From contig NZ_JOIX01000011.1 of assembly GCF_000720175.1 (NCBI RefSeq), forward strand, positions 62,001 to 126,000: a DNA stretch of 64,000 bases, in the 5' to 3' direction. Shown one piece after another: positions 25,156 through 34,039 of this stretch; positions within the stretch are counted from its first letter, which is position 1; every line of letters starts with the position of its first letter. The stretch comes from Streptomyces sp. NRRL S-337. Lineage in GTDB: Bacteria; Actinomycetota; Actinomycetes; Streptomycetales; Streptomycetaceae. The position numbers and the translations under genes were made by a program. Below the pieces are notes generated by a model. That model made no database searches and was not told where the DNA came from. It was given only the letters and a program-made list of their open reading frames with translations.

Positions 25156-25402
25156 ATCAGCCAGGCGATGTGTCCGGCTTGCAAAGTTGAACGGAACTCA
25201 TACCGACCTGGCCACTCAGCCGTAACCGTTGGCTGCGGATAAGACCGAGGTCGGGGTGTACCGCGTCGCTGACCTGGAACGTGCGCACCATGTGCGGTGC
25301 GTGCCAGGTACGGCCGTTGAAGTGCAGTCCCAGGACCAGGTCGGTGTCCGGGTCAGCGGAGGGCCAACGGTGCTCCGCGCCCCGCAGTGCCCGACGGTGT
25401 CC
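25156..25402 (-). pseudogene. Possible decayed coding fragment upstream of the SARP
   Basis: In the 326-bp gap before the GlxA-type gene, one minus-strand frame has strongly GC-biased third positions and reads WPSADPDTDLVLGLHFNGR, then TWHAPHMVRTFQVSDAVHPD, ending at a TGA near 25156. There is no convincing start. It looks like the C-terminal end of an otherwise lost gene; the family is not recognised. The promoter of the large SARP must also lie here. Confidence 0.3.
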
Positions 25403-25461
25403 GAGGAGACATGGTGGTGGCGCTCGGGCTTCTCATCGCGACGGCCAGGCCAGGCGCTCCT

Positions 25462-26430
25462 TCACCCTGCTCTGGAAAAGTGGTGGCGATACTGGCCCGG
25501 GGTGACGCCGAGGGTGCGTTTGAAGCGGCGGTGCAGGGTCTCGGCGAAGCCGAATCCGCAGGCTCGGGCGATCGCGTCGATGGTGGTGTCCGTCGTCTCC
25601 AGCAGAGCCCGGGCAGCCTCGATGCGGACGGTCTCCACGTAGGCGGCCGGGGTGAGTCCGGTCTCGGCGCGGAAGACCCGGGTGAAGTTCCGCTCGCTCA
25701 TACCGGCCCGTTCGGCGAGCACCCGGACGGTCAGGTCGTCAGCGAGGTGGTCGGTGACCCATGCCTGAACGTCCCGCAGCGGCTTCCGTGTGGGCCGTTG
25801 CGCGGCGAGCTGGGTGCTGAACTGTGCTTGCCCACCGGGGCGTTGGACGAACATCACCAGCATCCGCGCGACGGCCCGGGAGACCTCGGGCCCGTGGTCC
25901 TCCTCGACCATGGCGAGCGCCAGGTCCATCCCCGCCGTGATTCCGGCGGAGGTCCACACCGCCCCGTCGTGTACGAAGATCTGGTCCGGGGTGACCGTGA
26001 CGTCCGGGTGCTCGTGGGCCAGCCGCTCGCAGGCCGCCCAGTGCGTCACCGCGCGCCGTCCGTCGAGCAGCCCGGCCCGCGCGAGCAGGAACGCGCCCGT
26101 ACACACGGAAGCGACCCGCCGGGCCCGGGCGGCCGCCGCCCTGAGCCAGCCGACAAGTTCTTCATCGTCCACCGCCTCCCGATCGCCCGGTCCACCGACG
26201 ACCACCAGCGTGTCCAGCGGTCCCTCACACTCCTGGACGCTACTGCCGGCCGCAACGTCGATCCCATGACAGGCCCGCACCGCTCCGGCCCGGCCCGCGA
26301 CGATCTCAACGGCATAGCCCTCGCCCTCGGGCACCCACCGTTCCGTCTGCGCGAACACCTCATGCGGTCCCGCCAGGTCCAGCACCTGAAACCGCGGATA
26401 GACAAGGAAGACGACGCGCCGTTGGGTCAC
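25462..26430 (-). CDS. GlxA-type AraC regulator with DJ-1/GATase1-like domain
   Basis: A 322-residue transcription factor. The N-terminal 190 residues form a DJ-1/PfpI-like domain (RRVVFLVYPRFQVLDLAGPH, nucleophile-elbow motif ASVCTGAFLLA, then WTSAGITAGMDLALAMV). The C-terminal 100 residues form the AraC double helix-turn-helix (VRVLAERAGMSERNFTRVFR and AIARACGFGFAETLHRRFKR). I place the start at GTG 26430, where homology begins. The frame stays open to 26931, but that part has no family similarity and holds two TTA codons. Family members repress or activate nearby catabolic or stress genes; no partner gene is adjacent. Confidence 0.88.
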   Translation of the reverse strand: MTQRRVVFLVYPRFQVLDLAGPHEVFAQTERWVPEGEGYAVEIVAGRAGAVRACHGIDVAAGSSVQECEGPLDTLVVVGGPGDREAVDDEELVGWLRAAAARARRVASVCTGAFLLARAGLLDGRRAVTHWAACERLAHEHPDVTVTPDQIFVHDGAVWTSAGITAGMDLALAMVEEDHGPEVSRAVARMLVMFVQRPGGQAQFSTQLAAQRPTRKPLRDVQAWVTDHLADDLTVRVLAERAGMSERNFTRVFRAETGLTPAAYVETVRIEAARALLETTDTTIDAIARACGFGFAETLHRRFKRTLGVTPGQYRHHFSRAG

Positions 26431-27087
26431 CGAGTCATCATGGCCCGCCGTGTCATTTGGCAGCAAGGACACGGATATGACGATCTCCGCCACAGGCGTG
26501 CTGCCAGGTTTCGCTTTCGGCGGGTTCCGCCGTAAGGCACCCAAAGGGCTGAGCAGTTCGGTAGTGGGAAGCGCCTCTGCGGGAATCGGGCCGACCAACA
26601 CGGCGGAGATGAGTCGGGGTTCGTCCTCGGGGCGCTGCGTGCTCGCCGTCACGGGGCACGCCGGACGTAACCAGCACGTCTGCTGACGGGGCTTCACCAC
26701 GCCGGCGCGCTGCACCACCGCGGGAACCCGAGCCGGCGGCACGGCGGTGCCGTCCGGCGTACCGGTGTGTGTCATCCGGATCGAGTTGAGCACCCTGCCT
26801 CCTGTCCACGACCCCGCCACTTCTGTGAAATCAGAGGCGTGCGGAGGCTGTTCACCTTCATGTGACGCCCGTGACCAGCGCAATCGTGGAGCACCACAAC
26901 ACGGACCACGAGATCGGGCGGCCGGAACCACGACAGTGGGAACGTGATGGCAAAAGCGACATCCCGGTTCCCACGCACTGGTGCGCGGCCATGGTGGTTC
27001 TTCTCACGGTGTGGGTCACGCCACCGATGTCCGGCGCGCTGCGTCCTCGTGTGTGAGAGCGCTCACGTCCACCACAAGGAGGCAGGG
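26431..27087. other. 657-bp gap between divergent regulators
   Basis: The region upstream of the GlxA-type gene and the LAL gene holds both promoters. The minus-strand frame of the GlxA-type gene stays open for 167 codons into it, with GC-rich third positions in its outer half and two TTA codons. This suggests the remnant of an older N-terminal gene or an extended start. AAGGAG at 27077-27082 is the ribosome binding site of the LAL regulator. No RNA gene or repeat was found. Confidence 0.5.
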
Positions 27088-29880
27088 ATGTCCCGACCGG
27101 CATGTGCACGACGGGAAGCGGCACGGCTGCTGGCCACCGCGACCGAGCGCGCTCATGCGGGCACCGGTCGTCTGGTCCTGCTGCGCGGTGCCACCGGCAC
27201 CGGCCGCACCACGGTCCTGGAGGCCGCTGCGGAGAACGCCGCGGCCCACGGTATGCAGGTGCTGCGCGCCCGCTGCTCCGCCGGCGACTCAGCGATCCCC
27301 TTCGCCGCGGTCCTTCAACTCTTCTGCTGCGTACCCGATTTCGCCGATCCGGCATGGGACGGCGATGAACGGGCGACCGGCGCCGGGCTGCGACGGGTAC
27401 TGCGCTCGTACGCCGAGCAGTCGCCGCTGCTGATCACCGTGGACGATGTGCACCTGGCCGACCCGGCGTCCCGCCGCTGGCTGGTGGAGTCCGCCCGGCT
27501 CGTGGACCGGCTGCCGATCGTCCTGGCGGCCACCGAGCGCAGCCAGTACGACGTCGACCCGCCCGCACAGGGCCTCGCCCACAGCCTCTCCCCCTCCCTG
27601 GTCACCACTCACACCCTGACCCCGCTGTCCGACACCTCGGCGGTCACAGCGATCCGTTCGGCCTTCCCTGACGCCGACGACTCCTGGATCGAGGACTGCA
27701 TACGGGCCAGCGCGGGCAACCCCCTGCTGCTGCGCGCCCTGCTGGACGACCTCTCCGACGGCAGTCACCCGGTCGTGCCGGACACCTCGGCCGCGCTGTA
27801 CCCGGGAGCGTTCTCGGCGGCCGTGCAGTGGTGGCTGGACTGCGCCGGGCCGGGTACCGCGGAGGTGGCACGGACGCTGGCGATCCTGGACGAGGGCTGG
27901 GACCACGGACCCGCCCCCGGCGCGGGGTTCCCCGTCCTCCACATCCCCTCACTCCTCGCCGAACTCTCCGGCGGCGACCCGGCCCGGGTCGCGGGCTGGA
28001 TCACCGCGATGACCGGCCTCGGACTGCTGCGCTCCGACGGCGTGGGCCGCCCCCGCTACGCCCATCCACTGCTGCGGGACGAGATGCTCACCGGCGTGCC
28101 CGCGGCCCGGCGGCGCGCCGCGCACCGGACGACCGCCGAGGCGATGCTGCACCGCGGTGTCTCCAGTGAGCTGGTCGCCCGTCAACTGCTGCTCACCGAC
28201 GTGGTGGACGCGCCCTGGGCACTGCCGGTGCTTCAGGACGCCGCTTCACTGGCGCTGCGTGAGGGGCACACCGAGGACGCGGTGGCTTTCCTGCGCCGGG
28301 CTCTGGATGAGCCCCTCTCCGATGAGAGCAGACAACGCCTGCTGACCGAACTGGGCTCACTGGAGTACGCGGTTCCCGGCTCCTCGGCCGCGATCCTGAG
28401 GCTCACCGAGGCACTGCGGCTGCCCGGGCCTCCGCAGGAACGGGTGCGCGCCGCGGTCGCCCTGGGGACGGCGCTGACCGGCCGTGGCAGGACCAGCGCG
28501 GGGGTCGAGGTGCTGCGCTCGCTGTACGACGCGCTCGCCGACCGTCCCGACCTGGTGAGCATCCTGCGGCAGGCGTTCCTGCAACTGTCCGACAACGACC
28601 AGTTGGTGCGGCAGGAGGCGTACAAGCGGCTGGCCGAGGTGGCCGAGCGCTCGCCGGAGTCGATCAGCACGGCCGGTCACGCGTACCTGGTGAAATACGC
28701 GGTCACGGCAGGTCTGAGCTCGGCGAGGGAGGCGATGCTGCGCCTGCGCGGTCTGCTGGCGGAACCGGCCGACCCGCTGTCCGAGCCGTACCTGCTGGGG
28801 ACGGTCGCCGCGGTCGCTCAGTGGGCCGACGAACTCGACGAGGCCGAACAGCTGGTGGAGCGCGGTCTGGCCGGGCAGCGCCCCGACTTCCTGCATCCCA
28901 TGCACGGGGCGCTGCTCAACACCCGCATGGACATCGTCGCGGCACGGGCCGACTACACGCGCCTCCTGGCCGACCCACCGCCCGCCGCCGCGACCCCGAC
29001 CAACGCCCATGCCCACGCGCTGACGGCACTCGTGGCGACGGGCCGCGCCGCCGAGGCCGAACGCCTGGCCGAAGCCTTCGACTTACGGACGGCGCCGGAT
29101 TCCTGGGAGCTGAACCGGTTCCTGTACGCGCGCGGGGAGCTGCGCGCCGCGAACGGTGACCTGGCGGGAGCCCTGCACGACTTCCTGGAGTGCGGTCGCC
29201 GCCAGTCGGCCCGGGAGGTGTTCAGCCCGGTCGTCACCCCGTGGCGCACGGCGGCCGCCGAGTGCCATCTGGCCCTGGGCGTCCCACGGGAGGCGCTCAC
29301 CCTGGCCGAGGAGGAGCTGCGCCTGGCCCGGGTGTGGAACACGCCCCGCACGGTGGGTCGGGCACTGCGTGTCCTCGGCACCGCGACCGGCGGGCGCCGG
29401 GGTCTGGAGCTGACTCAGGAGGCGGTACGGCTGCTGCGCAGCGGCCCGGCAGGACCGGAGATCGTGGCGGCGCTGCTGGCCCTGGGCCGTCAATTGACCG
29501 CGTCGGGCGAGTCGTCCCGCGCCCGCGACATCCTGCGGGAGGCGGCCGGGCTCGCCGAACGCCTGGGCGCGATACGGCTGCGGGACCTGGCGGAGGAGGC
29601 GCTGCGGGCGGGCGGCGCGCGCCGTCCGGCGACGCGGACCGGTGCCGCCTCGCTCACCGACAGCGAGCGCCGTATCGCCGAACTGGCCGCGGGGGGACGC
29701 ACCAACGCGGAGATCGCGGATCTGCTGCATCTCGCCCGCCGTACCGTGGAGACCCATCTGACGCACAGCTACCGCAAGTTGGGCATCCATCGACGCAGCG
29801 CCCTGAGCGCGGCCCTGACGGGGGACGACGCGGCGTTGCGGATCTCTGGCCAGCGGCCGGGACATGTAGGGCGCGCATGA
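27088..29880 (+). CDS. LAL-family LuxR regulator (AAA ATPase, TPR, LuxR HTH)
   Basis: A 930-residue regulator of the large ATP-binding LuxR (MalT-like) family. Start ATG 27088 after AAGGAG. Walker A is LLRGATGTGRTTV near residue 33, with Gly-Arg-Thr replacing the usual Gly-Lys-Thr/Ser, which may weaken ATP binding. Walker B is PLLITVDDVHLADP near 115. Helical repeats fill the middle. The C-terminus is a LuxR helix-turn-helix (LTDSERRIAELAAGGRTNAE, then RTVETHLTHSYRKLG) near residues 854-900. A TTA leucine codon at 29083-29085 would make translation depend on the bldA tRNA. Target genes cannot be read; it stands alone, convergent with the carboxypeptidase. Confidence 0.92.
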   Translation: MSRPACARREAARLLATATERAHAGTGRLVLLRGATGTGRTTVLEAAAENAAAHGMQVLRARCSAGDSAIPFAAVLQLFCCVPDFADPAWDGDERATGAGLRRVLRSYAEQSPLLITVDDVHLADPASRRWLVESARLVDRLPIVLAATERSQYDVDPPAQGLAHSLSPSLVTTHTLTPLSDTSAVTAIRSAFPDADDSWIEDCIRASAGNPLLLRALLDDLSDGSHPVVPDTSAALYPGAFSAAVQWWLDCAGPGTAEVARTLAILDEGWDHGPAPGAGFPVLHIPSLLAELSGGDPARVAGWITAMTGLGLLRSDGVGRPRYAHPLLRDEMLTGVPAARRRAAHRTTAEAMLHRGVSSELVARQLLLTDVVDAPWALPVLQDAASLALREGHTEDAVAFLRRALDEPLSDESRQRLLTELGSLEYAVPGSSAAILRLTEALRLPGPPQERVRAAVALGTALTGRGRTSAGVEVLRSLYDALADRPDLVSILRQAFLQLSDNDQLVRQEAYKRLAEVAERSPESISTAGHAYLVKYAVTAGLSSAREAMLRLRGLLAEPADPLSEPYLLGTVAAVAQWADELDEAEQLVERGLAGQRPDFLHPMHGALLNTRMDIVAARADYTRLLADPPPAAATPTNAHAHALTALVATGRAAEAERLAEAFDLRTAPDSWELNRFLYARGELRAANGDLAGALHDFLECGRRQSAREVFSPVVTPWRTAAAECHLALGVPREALTLAEEELRLARVWNTPRTVGRALRVLGTATGGRRGLELTQEAVRLLRSGPAGPEIVAALLALGRQLTASGESSRARDILREAAGLAERLGAIRLRDLAEEALRAGGARRPATRTGAASLTDSERRIAELAAGGRTNAEIADLLHLARRTVETHLTHSYRKLGIHRRSALSAALTGDDAALRISGQRPGHVGRA

Positions 29881-29963
29881 CACCAACAGACCAAGAACAG
29901 GTGGTGCCGGGCGCTGGGGCTGGGGCTGGGGCAGGGCCGGCGGTGCCGCACGCGGTGTGCGTT

Positions 29964-29980
29964 CAGCGCCGGGGGCGCTG
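29964..29980. terminator. Short hairpin between convergent LAL and carboxypeptidase genes
   Basis: CAGCGCC (29964-29970) pairs with GGCGCTG (29974-29980) around GGG. It lies six bases past the carboxypeptidase stop and 84 bases past the LAL stop. Upstream is a GCTGGG/GCAGGG run. Confidence 0.45.
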
Positions 29981-29985
29981 TCTGT

Positions 29986-31050
29986 TCAGTGGGCGAAGCC
30001 CCAGTCGAGCATCTTGGTGGCGTCGTCGAAGCGGCCCTCGTCGTCCTTGAGGATCGCGCCGACCAGCGTGCGGTTGTCCCGCTTGGCGGCGAAGACGAGG
30101 GCGTACCCGGACTCCGGGCCACTGCCCGTCTTGATGCCCAGGGCACCGTCGTAGCTGCTCAGCAGCTTGTTGGTGTTGTTCCAGGTGTAGTACCGGGTGT
30201 GACCGTTGGCCGCCGGAGCCTCGGTCTTGAACTGCTTGTTCTTCACGATGTCGGCGAACACCGGCTGCAGCATGGCGCGCTGGCCGAGCTTGGCCAGGTC
30301 GCGGGCGGTGCTGTAGTTGTTGCCGTGCGAGATGCCGTCGAAGCCGTCGAAGTGCGTGCCGATCAGGCCCAGTTGTTGTGCCTCGAAGTTCATCTGGCAC
30401 ACGAAGTCGGCGATCCGCGCGTCCGCGGTGTCCCCGGAACCGAGGTTGTCTGCCAGGGCCATCGCGGCGTCGTCGCCGGACGGGATCAGCAGGGCGTGCA
30501 GCAGCTGCTCGACGGTCAGCGTGTCGCCGGTCTGAAGGTCGGCGGTGCTGCCGCCGACCTTCTGGACGTAGTCCCGGTACTCCTGCTTCACCGTGATCTG
30601 CCGGCTCAGCCACTCCGGGTGCTTGAGCACCACGAGGGCAGTCATGATCTTGGTGGTGCTGGCCATCGACACGCTCTCGTCCGCCTTGGCCCCACCCCAC
30701 AGCTCCCGCTCCTGGCTGCCGTCGCCGGCGTCCAGCAGGAAGGCATGGTCGGCGTTGTTCTGGGGACCGGCCTGAACCTTCGCGTTCTGCGCATCGGCTG
30801 CCTTGTCCTGGACAGCGTGCCGTGCCGCCTGGTCAGACCGGAACTGCCACTGCGTTCCCTGCTTCTGGCCGGCCGTTGTGGTGGCCGCGCCGCCCTGCCG
30901 GTCGTTCTCGTCAGCGGAGTGTGTGGCGCCGGGGGTGGCCGCCTCGGCGAGACCGCCGGCGGTGATCGGCAGGGCGGCACCGACAAGTGCAACCATCGCG
31001 ATCCGGACTCCGGTGCGGTGTATGCGGTTCGGGCGGGCGTGGGAACCCAT
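29986..31050 (-). CDS. Secreted D-alanyl-D-alanine carboxypeptidase (serine-type)
   Basis: A 354-residue low-molecular-mass penicillin-binding protein that trims the terminal D-Ala from peptidoglycan stem peptides outside the cell. A signal peptide is visible (basic start, hydrophobic VRIAMVALVGAALPITAGG, Ala-x-Ala near residue 37). About 80 residues of Gln/Ala-rich linker follow. The active-site motifs are Ser-x-x-Lys in SMASTTKIMTAL near residue 130, the Ser-x-Asn position in LLIPSGDDAAMALAD, where Asn is Asp, and Lys-Thr-Gly in GIKTGSGPESG. Apart from that variation the family pattern is intact. It stands alone and is probably housekeeping. Confidence 0.9.
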   Translation of the reverse strand: MGSHARPNRIHRTGVRIAMVALVGAALPITAGGLAEAATPGATHSADENDRQGGAATTTAGQKQGTQWQFRSDQAARHAVQDKAADAQNAKVQAGPQNNADHAFLLDAGDGSQERELWGGAKADESVSMASTTKIMTALVVLKHPEWLSRQITVKQEYRDYVQKVGGSTADLQTGDTLTVEQLLHALLIPSGDDAAMALADNLGSGDTADARIADFVCQMNFEAQQLGLIGTHFDGFDGISHGNNYSTARDLAKLGQRAMLQPVFADIVKNKQFKTEAPAANGHTRYYTWNNTNKLLSSYDGALGIKTGSGPESGYALVFAAKRDNRTLVGAILKDDEGRFDDATKMLDWGFAH

Positions 31051-31237
31051 GAGGCGTCCATCCTTCCGGCGAAGGGACGCCGGTGCGTAGAAGAACTCCG
31101 TTCATGGCGAACCTACTTGGGCGATGACAATGACTCAAGTCGGTATGTCGTAGCCACGTAACGGGGTTCACCTCCGTGGTGTGCGGCACAGGTGACTGAG
31201 CAATTGCCCATACCTGGGGTTTTCGGAGCCGATGAGC

Positions 31238-33187
31238 TCAGCCCGGGAGGGGGATGAACACCAGGATGCCGTGGGCGGTCGCGGCGTTGTAGCAGGCATT
31301 GCCGGGGAAGGTGGCGGTGTAGAAGGGGGTGGCGACGGCGAAGACGGGGACGATGGCGTTGTGGATGGTGGCGGTGCCGTTGGCGTCGGTGACGGCGGTG
31401 CCGAGGTTGACCGGGCCGAAGAGCGTGATGGCGGTGAAGGTCACCGGCTGACCGGCCACCGGCATCCCCGAGGTGGTCGTCAGGGTGGCGCTGAGGGTGG
31501 GGATGTAGAACTCGGGCAGCGGGGTCAGCCGGAGCCGGATCGTGCCTGGCTGCGCGGTCAGCGTTGTGGGGCTGGGGTTCACGGTGACGGGGGTGCTGGT
31601 GGAGGAGCCGGTGAAGCAACTGTCACCGCTGTAGGTGGCGGTGAGGGAGCCGGTGGTCAGGGCGGTGGTGGTGAAGCAGGCCTGCCCCGATGCGTTGACG
31701 GGGACCATCTGGGTCTGGCTGTTGGGGAGGGTGAAGGTGACCGTGCCGGTCGGCACTGAGGTGGTGGCTGGCGCCGGGGTGATGGTGGCGCACACGGTCA
31801 CGCTCTGCCCGCAGGTGGAGGGGTTCGGCGTCACCGACAGCGTCGTCGTTGTGGGGTTGGGGCTCACCGTGACGGAGGTGGGGTTGCCGTTCACGGTCGC
31901 GGTGAACGTACCGGCGGTGTAGGTGTGGGTGGTCTGCCCGCTCCCGGTGGCGTCCAGGGCGACGGTGACCGTGGGGCTGGCGTCCCCGAAGCTCACCACT
32001 GCGGTCCCGTTGGGAGTCCCCCCGGAAATGCTGAACGTCACCGGTTGCCCGCACACCGGCGACGCCGGCGAGGTCGTCACCGTCAACGGCGAAATCTCCG
32101 TCACATTGGCCGAATTGGCGTTGGTGACGTAGACATTGCTGTTCGGCGCCGCCGCCACCGAGAACGGGAACGCGCCGACGGGGACGGTGGCCAGGACCGT
32201 GTTCGTGGCGCTGCTGATCACCGTCACGTTGTTGGAACTGGAGTTGCCGACGTAGACGTTGCCGGTCGGCGCCACCGCCACCCCGAACGGCCCCCCGCCG
32301 GTGGGGACGGTGGCCAGGACCGTGTTCGTGGCGCTGTCGATCACCGTGACGTTGTTCGAAACGGTGTTGGTGACGTAGACGTTGCCGTTGGGCGCCACCG
32401 CGATCACCCCCGGGACCGTGCCGGCGGGGACGGTGGCCACGACCGTGTTCGTGGCGCTGTTGATCACCGTCACGTTGTTCGAGGTCTGGTTGGCGATGTA
32501 GACGTTGCCGTTCTGCGCCACCGCCGCCGCGCCGGGGAAACCACCGGTGGGGAGGGTGGTGAGAACGGTGTTCGTGGCGCTGTTGATCACCGTCACGGTG
32601 TTCGCGTTCCGGTTCGCGACGTAGACGTTGCCGTTCGCCGCCACCGCCACCGCGTCCGGGACCGCGCCGACGGGAACGGTGGCCACGACCGTGTTCGTGG
32701 CGCTGCTGATCACCGTGGCGTTGTTCGAGGTGCTGTTGGCGACGTAGACGTTGCCGTTCGGCGCCACCGCCAGTGCGAAGGGGCCCCCGCCGACGGGGAC
32801 GGTGGCCAGGACGGTGTTTGTGGCGCTGCTGATCACCGTCACGTTGTTCGAGCTCTGGTTGGTGACGTAGACGTTGCCGTTCTGCGCCACCGCAATCATG
32901 GCCGGGCTTGAGCCGACAGGGACGGTGGCCAGGACGGTGTTCGTGGTGCTGCTGATCACCGTCACGTTGTTGGAATTGGCGTTGCCGACGTAGACGTTGC
33001 CGTTCTGCGCCACCGCCACCGCCAGCGGGGTCGTGCCCGCCGGGATCGTCACCGTGGAGAACGCCGCGCTGAACGGCGTGGCCACGAGCCCCCGTACAGC
33101 GGCTACCTCAGATCCACCGGCCGGAACAACCGGCCGAGCTCCGCGAGCTACCGCCGGAACTCCCAACCAACCCGTACTCGGATCCAT
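31238..33187 (-). CDS. YVTN beta-propeller repeat protein with Ig-like C-terminal domains
   Basis: A 649-residue repeat protein. Residues about 45-380 hold eight 42-residue blades, each with a Gly-Asn-Val-Tyr-Val core and a Thr-Asn-Thr-Val-Leu/Val-Ala-Thr-Val-Pro strand, as in YVTN/NHL surface propellers. Residues about 380-649 look like three immunoglobulin-like or PKD-like domains with paired cysteines (SPVCGQPVTFSISGGTPNG, PSTCGQSVTVCATITPAPA). Such proteins are normally cell-surface adhesins or scaffolds. No classical signal peptide is visible at the N-terminus (MDPSTGWLGVPAVARGARPV), so its export route or a wrong start is an open point. ATG 33187 follows AGAGAGG, which lies in a hairpin. 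Confidence 0.88.
   Translation of the reverse strand: MDPSTGWLGVPAVARGARPVVPAGGSEVAAVRGLVATPFSAAFSTVTIPAGTTPLAVAVAQNGNVYVGNANSNNVTVISSTTNTVLATVPVGSSPAMIAVAQNGNVYVTNQSSNNVTVISSATNTVLATVPVGGGPFALAVAPNGNVYVANSTSNNATVISSATNTVVATVPVGAVPDAVAVAANGNVYVANRNANTVTVINSATNTVLTTLPTGGFPGAAAVAQNGNVYIANQTSNNVTVINSATNTVVATVPAGTVPGVIAVAPNGNVYVTNTVSNNVTVIDSATNTVLATVPTGGGPFGVAVAPTGNVYVGNSSSNNVTVISSATNTVLATVPVGAFPFSVAAAPNSNVYVTNANSANVTEISPLTVTTSPASPVCGQPVTFSISGGTPNGTAVVSFGDASPTVTVALDATGSGQTTHTYTAGTFTATVNGNPTSVTVSPNPTTTTLSVTPNPSTCGQSVTVCATITPAPATTSVPTGTVTFTLPNSQTQMVPVNASGQACFTTTALTTGSLTATYSGDSCFTGSSTSTPVTVNPSPTTLTAQPGTIRLRLTPLPEFYIPTLSATLTTTSGMPVAGQPVTFTAITLFGPVNLGTAVTDANGTATIHNAIVPVFAVATPFYTATFPGNACYNAATAHGILVFIPLPG
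32115..33050. repeat. 126-bp tandem coding repeats (eight blades)
   Basis: The DNA encoding the propeller repeats at a period of 126 bp. Long stretches are almost identical between units, such as the GACGTAGACGTTGCCGTT segment. The high nucleotide identity points to recent duplication or gene conversion and may cause assembly collapse or phase changes in blade number. Confidence 0.88.
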
Positions 33188-33194
33188 GACAAAC

Positions 33195-33212
33195 CTCTCT
33201 CAGCTGAGAGGG
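33195..33212 (-). promoter_or_regulatory. Hairpin that includes the ribosome binding site of the YVTN gene
   Basis: On the minus strand, CCTCTC-AGCT-GAGAGG-like arms form a near-perfect palindrome centred at 33203/33204. The 3' arm contains the AGAGAGG that precedes the ATG at 33187. Folding would hide the site and could limit translation. Functional relevance is inferred. Confidence 0.4.
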
Positions 33213-33450
33213 CCGCCCAAGAACTCCCACCGGGGCCCGCGTCGCATGGCGCCGGCATACGCGAACCGGATTACCGCTTGCACACCGGGACAGAGAGAGG
33301 GCACACCGACACGTACGCGCACCGGCGCACCAACGGGTTGCCTCCCTCCCCGGAGAGATGGGCAACCCACCGGAAAACAGTCACCACCATTAACCCGAAA
33401 TAACCAATACAACTCCACGCCCTTGACCCGACTTCACCCGAACAGCCCAA

Positions 33451-33888
33451 TCACATGTGGACACGACGGGGCGGACCCGTCGTTGGGCAGACGCATGCGG
33501 TGGGCCAGGTAAGCGTCATGCGTTGGGTGAGGCGGCTGCGCCAGGTGACGTCGGGGTAGCAGGCGCGCAGGTGCGCTACGGCGCGTGTGCCAAGGGCGCT
33601 GTCCCCCAAAGGCGTAGCGACGTGGACCTGGGTGATCAGGCCACTCGCACAGAGTTCGCACACCTCGTAGGTGACCTCGCCGACGACGCGGCGGATGTAC
33701 ACCAGCAGCAGACTTTGAGCCTGCTCACTCGTCGGGTGCGGGGAGTGGAAGATGACCACATCCCGGTAGGCGAACACCCTCCTATGGAGCTTGCCGCGTC
33801 GACGGCCCGGGCGCCTGTGCCGTGGCCGTCGGCGGCCATGAAGACTCTGCCGAAGGGCTCCCGGGACCAAGTTACGTGTGGTGACCAT
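33451..33888 (-). CDS. Small hypothetical protein, acetyltransferase-like C-terminus
   Basis: The second two thirds of this 145-codon frame look like real protein (FAYRDVVIFHSPHPTSEQAQ, YEVCELCASGLITQVHVATP, ALGTRAVAHLRACYPDVTWR). The Gly-x-Gly-like loop and the ending resemble the end of GNAT-type or related small Streptomyces proteins. The first 35 codons are Arg-rich and probably not translated in this frame. AGGAGG just before the VFAYRDVV segment suggests a later start (a GTG there) or a frameshift. It lies between the YVTN gene and corA; no function is assigned. Confidence 0.45.
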   Translation of the reverse strand: MVTTRNLVPGALRQSLHGRRRPRHRRPGRRRGKLHRRVFAYRDVVIFHSPHPTSEQAQSLLLVYIRRVVGEVTYEVCELCASGLITQVHVATPLGDSALGTRAVAHLRACYPDVTWRSRLTQRMTLTWPTACVCPTTGPPRRVHM

Positions 33889-34039
33889 GCGGGCCGTCTA
33901 CCCCCGACGAAAATGGACAATCAGCCCTTTCGGGCTCTTGTCGACCGCATTCCACGGCCAGGTGTGGACGGGCGGTGACAGACGCTGCCGTTCGAAAACA
34001 TGAGCATGGAATGCGGCAAGCGGAAGCATCCGAGAAGGT

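Noticed and set aside
32115..33050. Regular repeats suggestive of a CRISPR array
   Set aside because: The period is 126 bp, repeats are in frame and encode propeller blades; there are no unique spacers and no cas genes.
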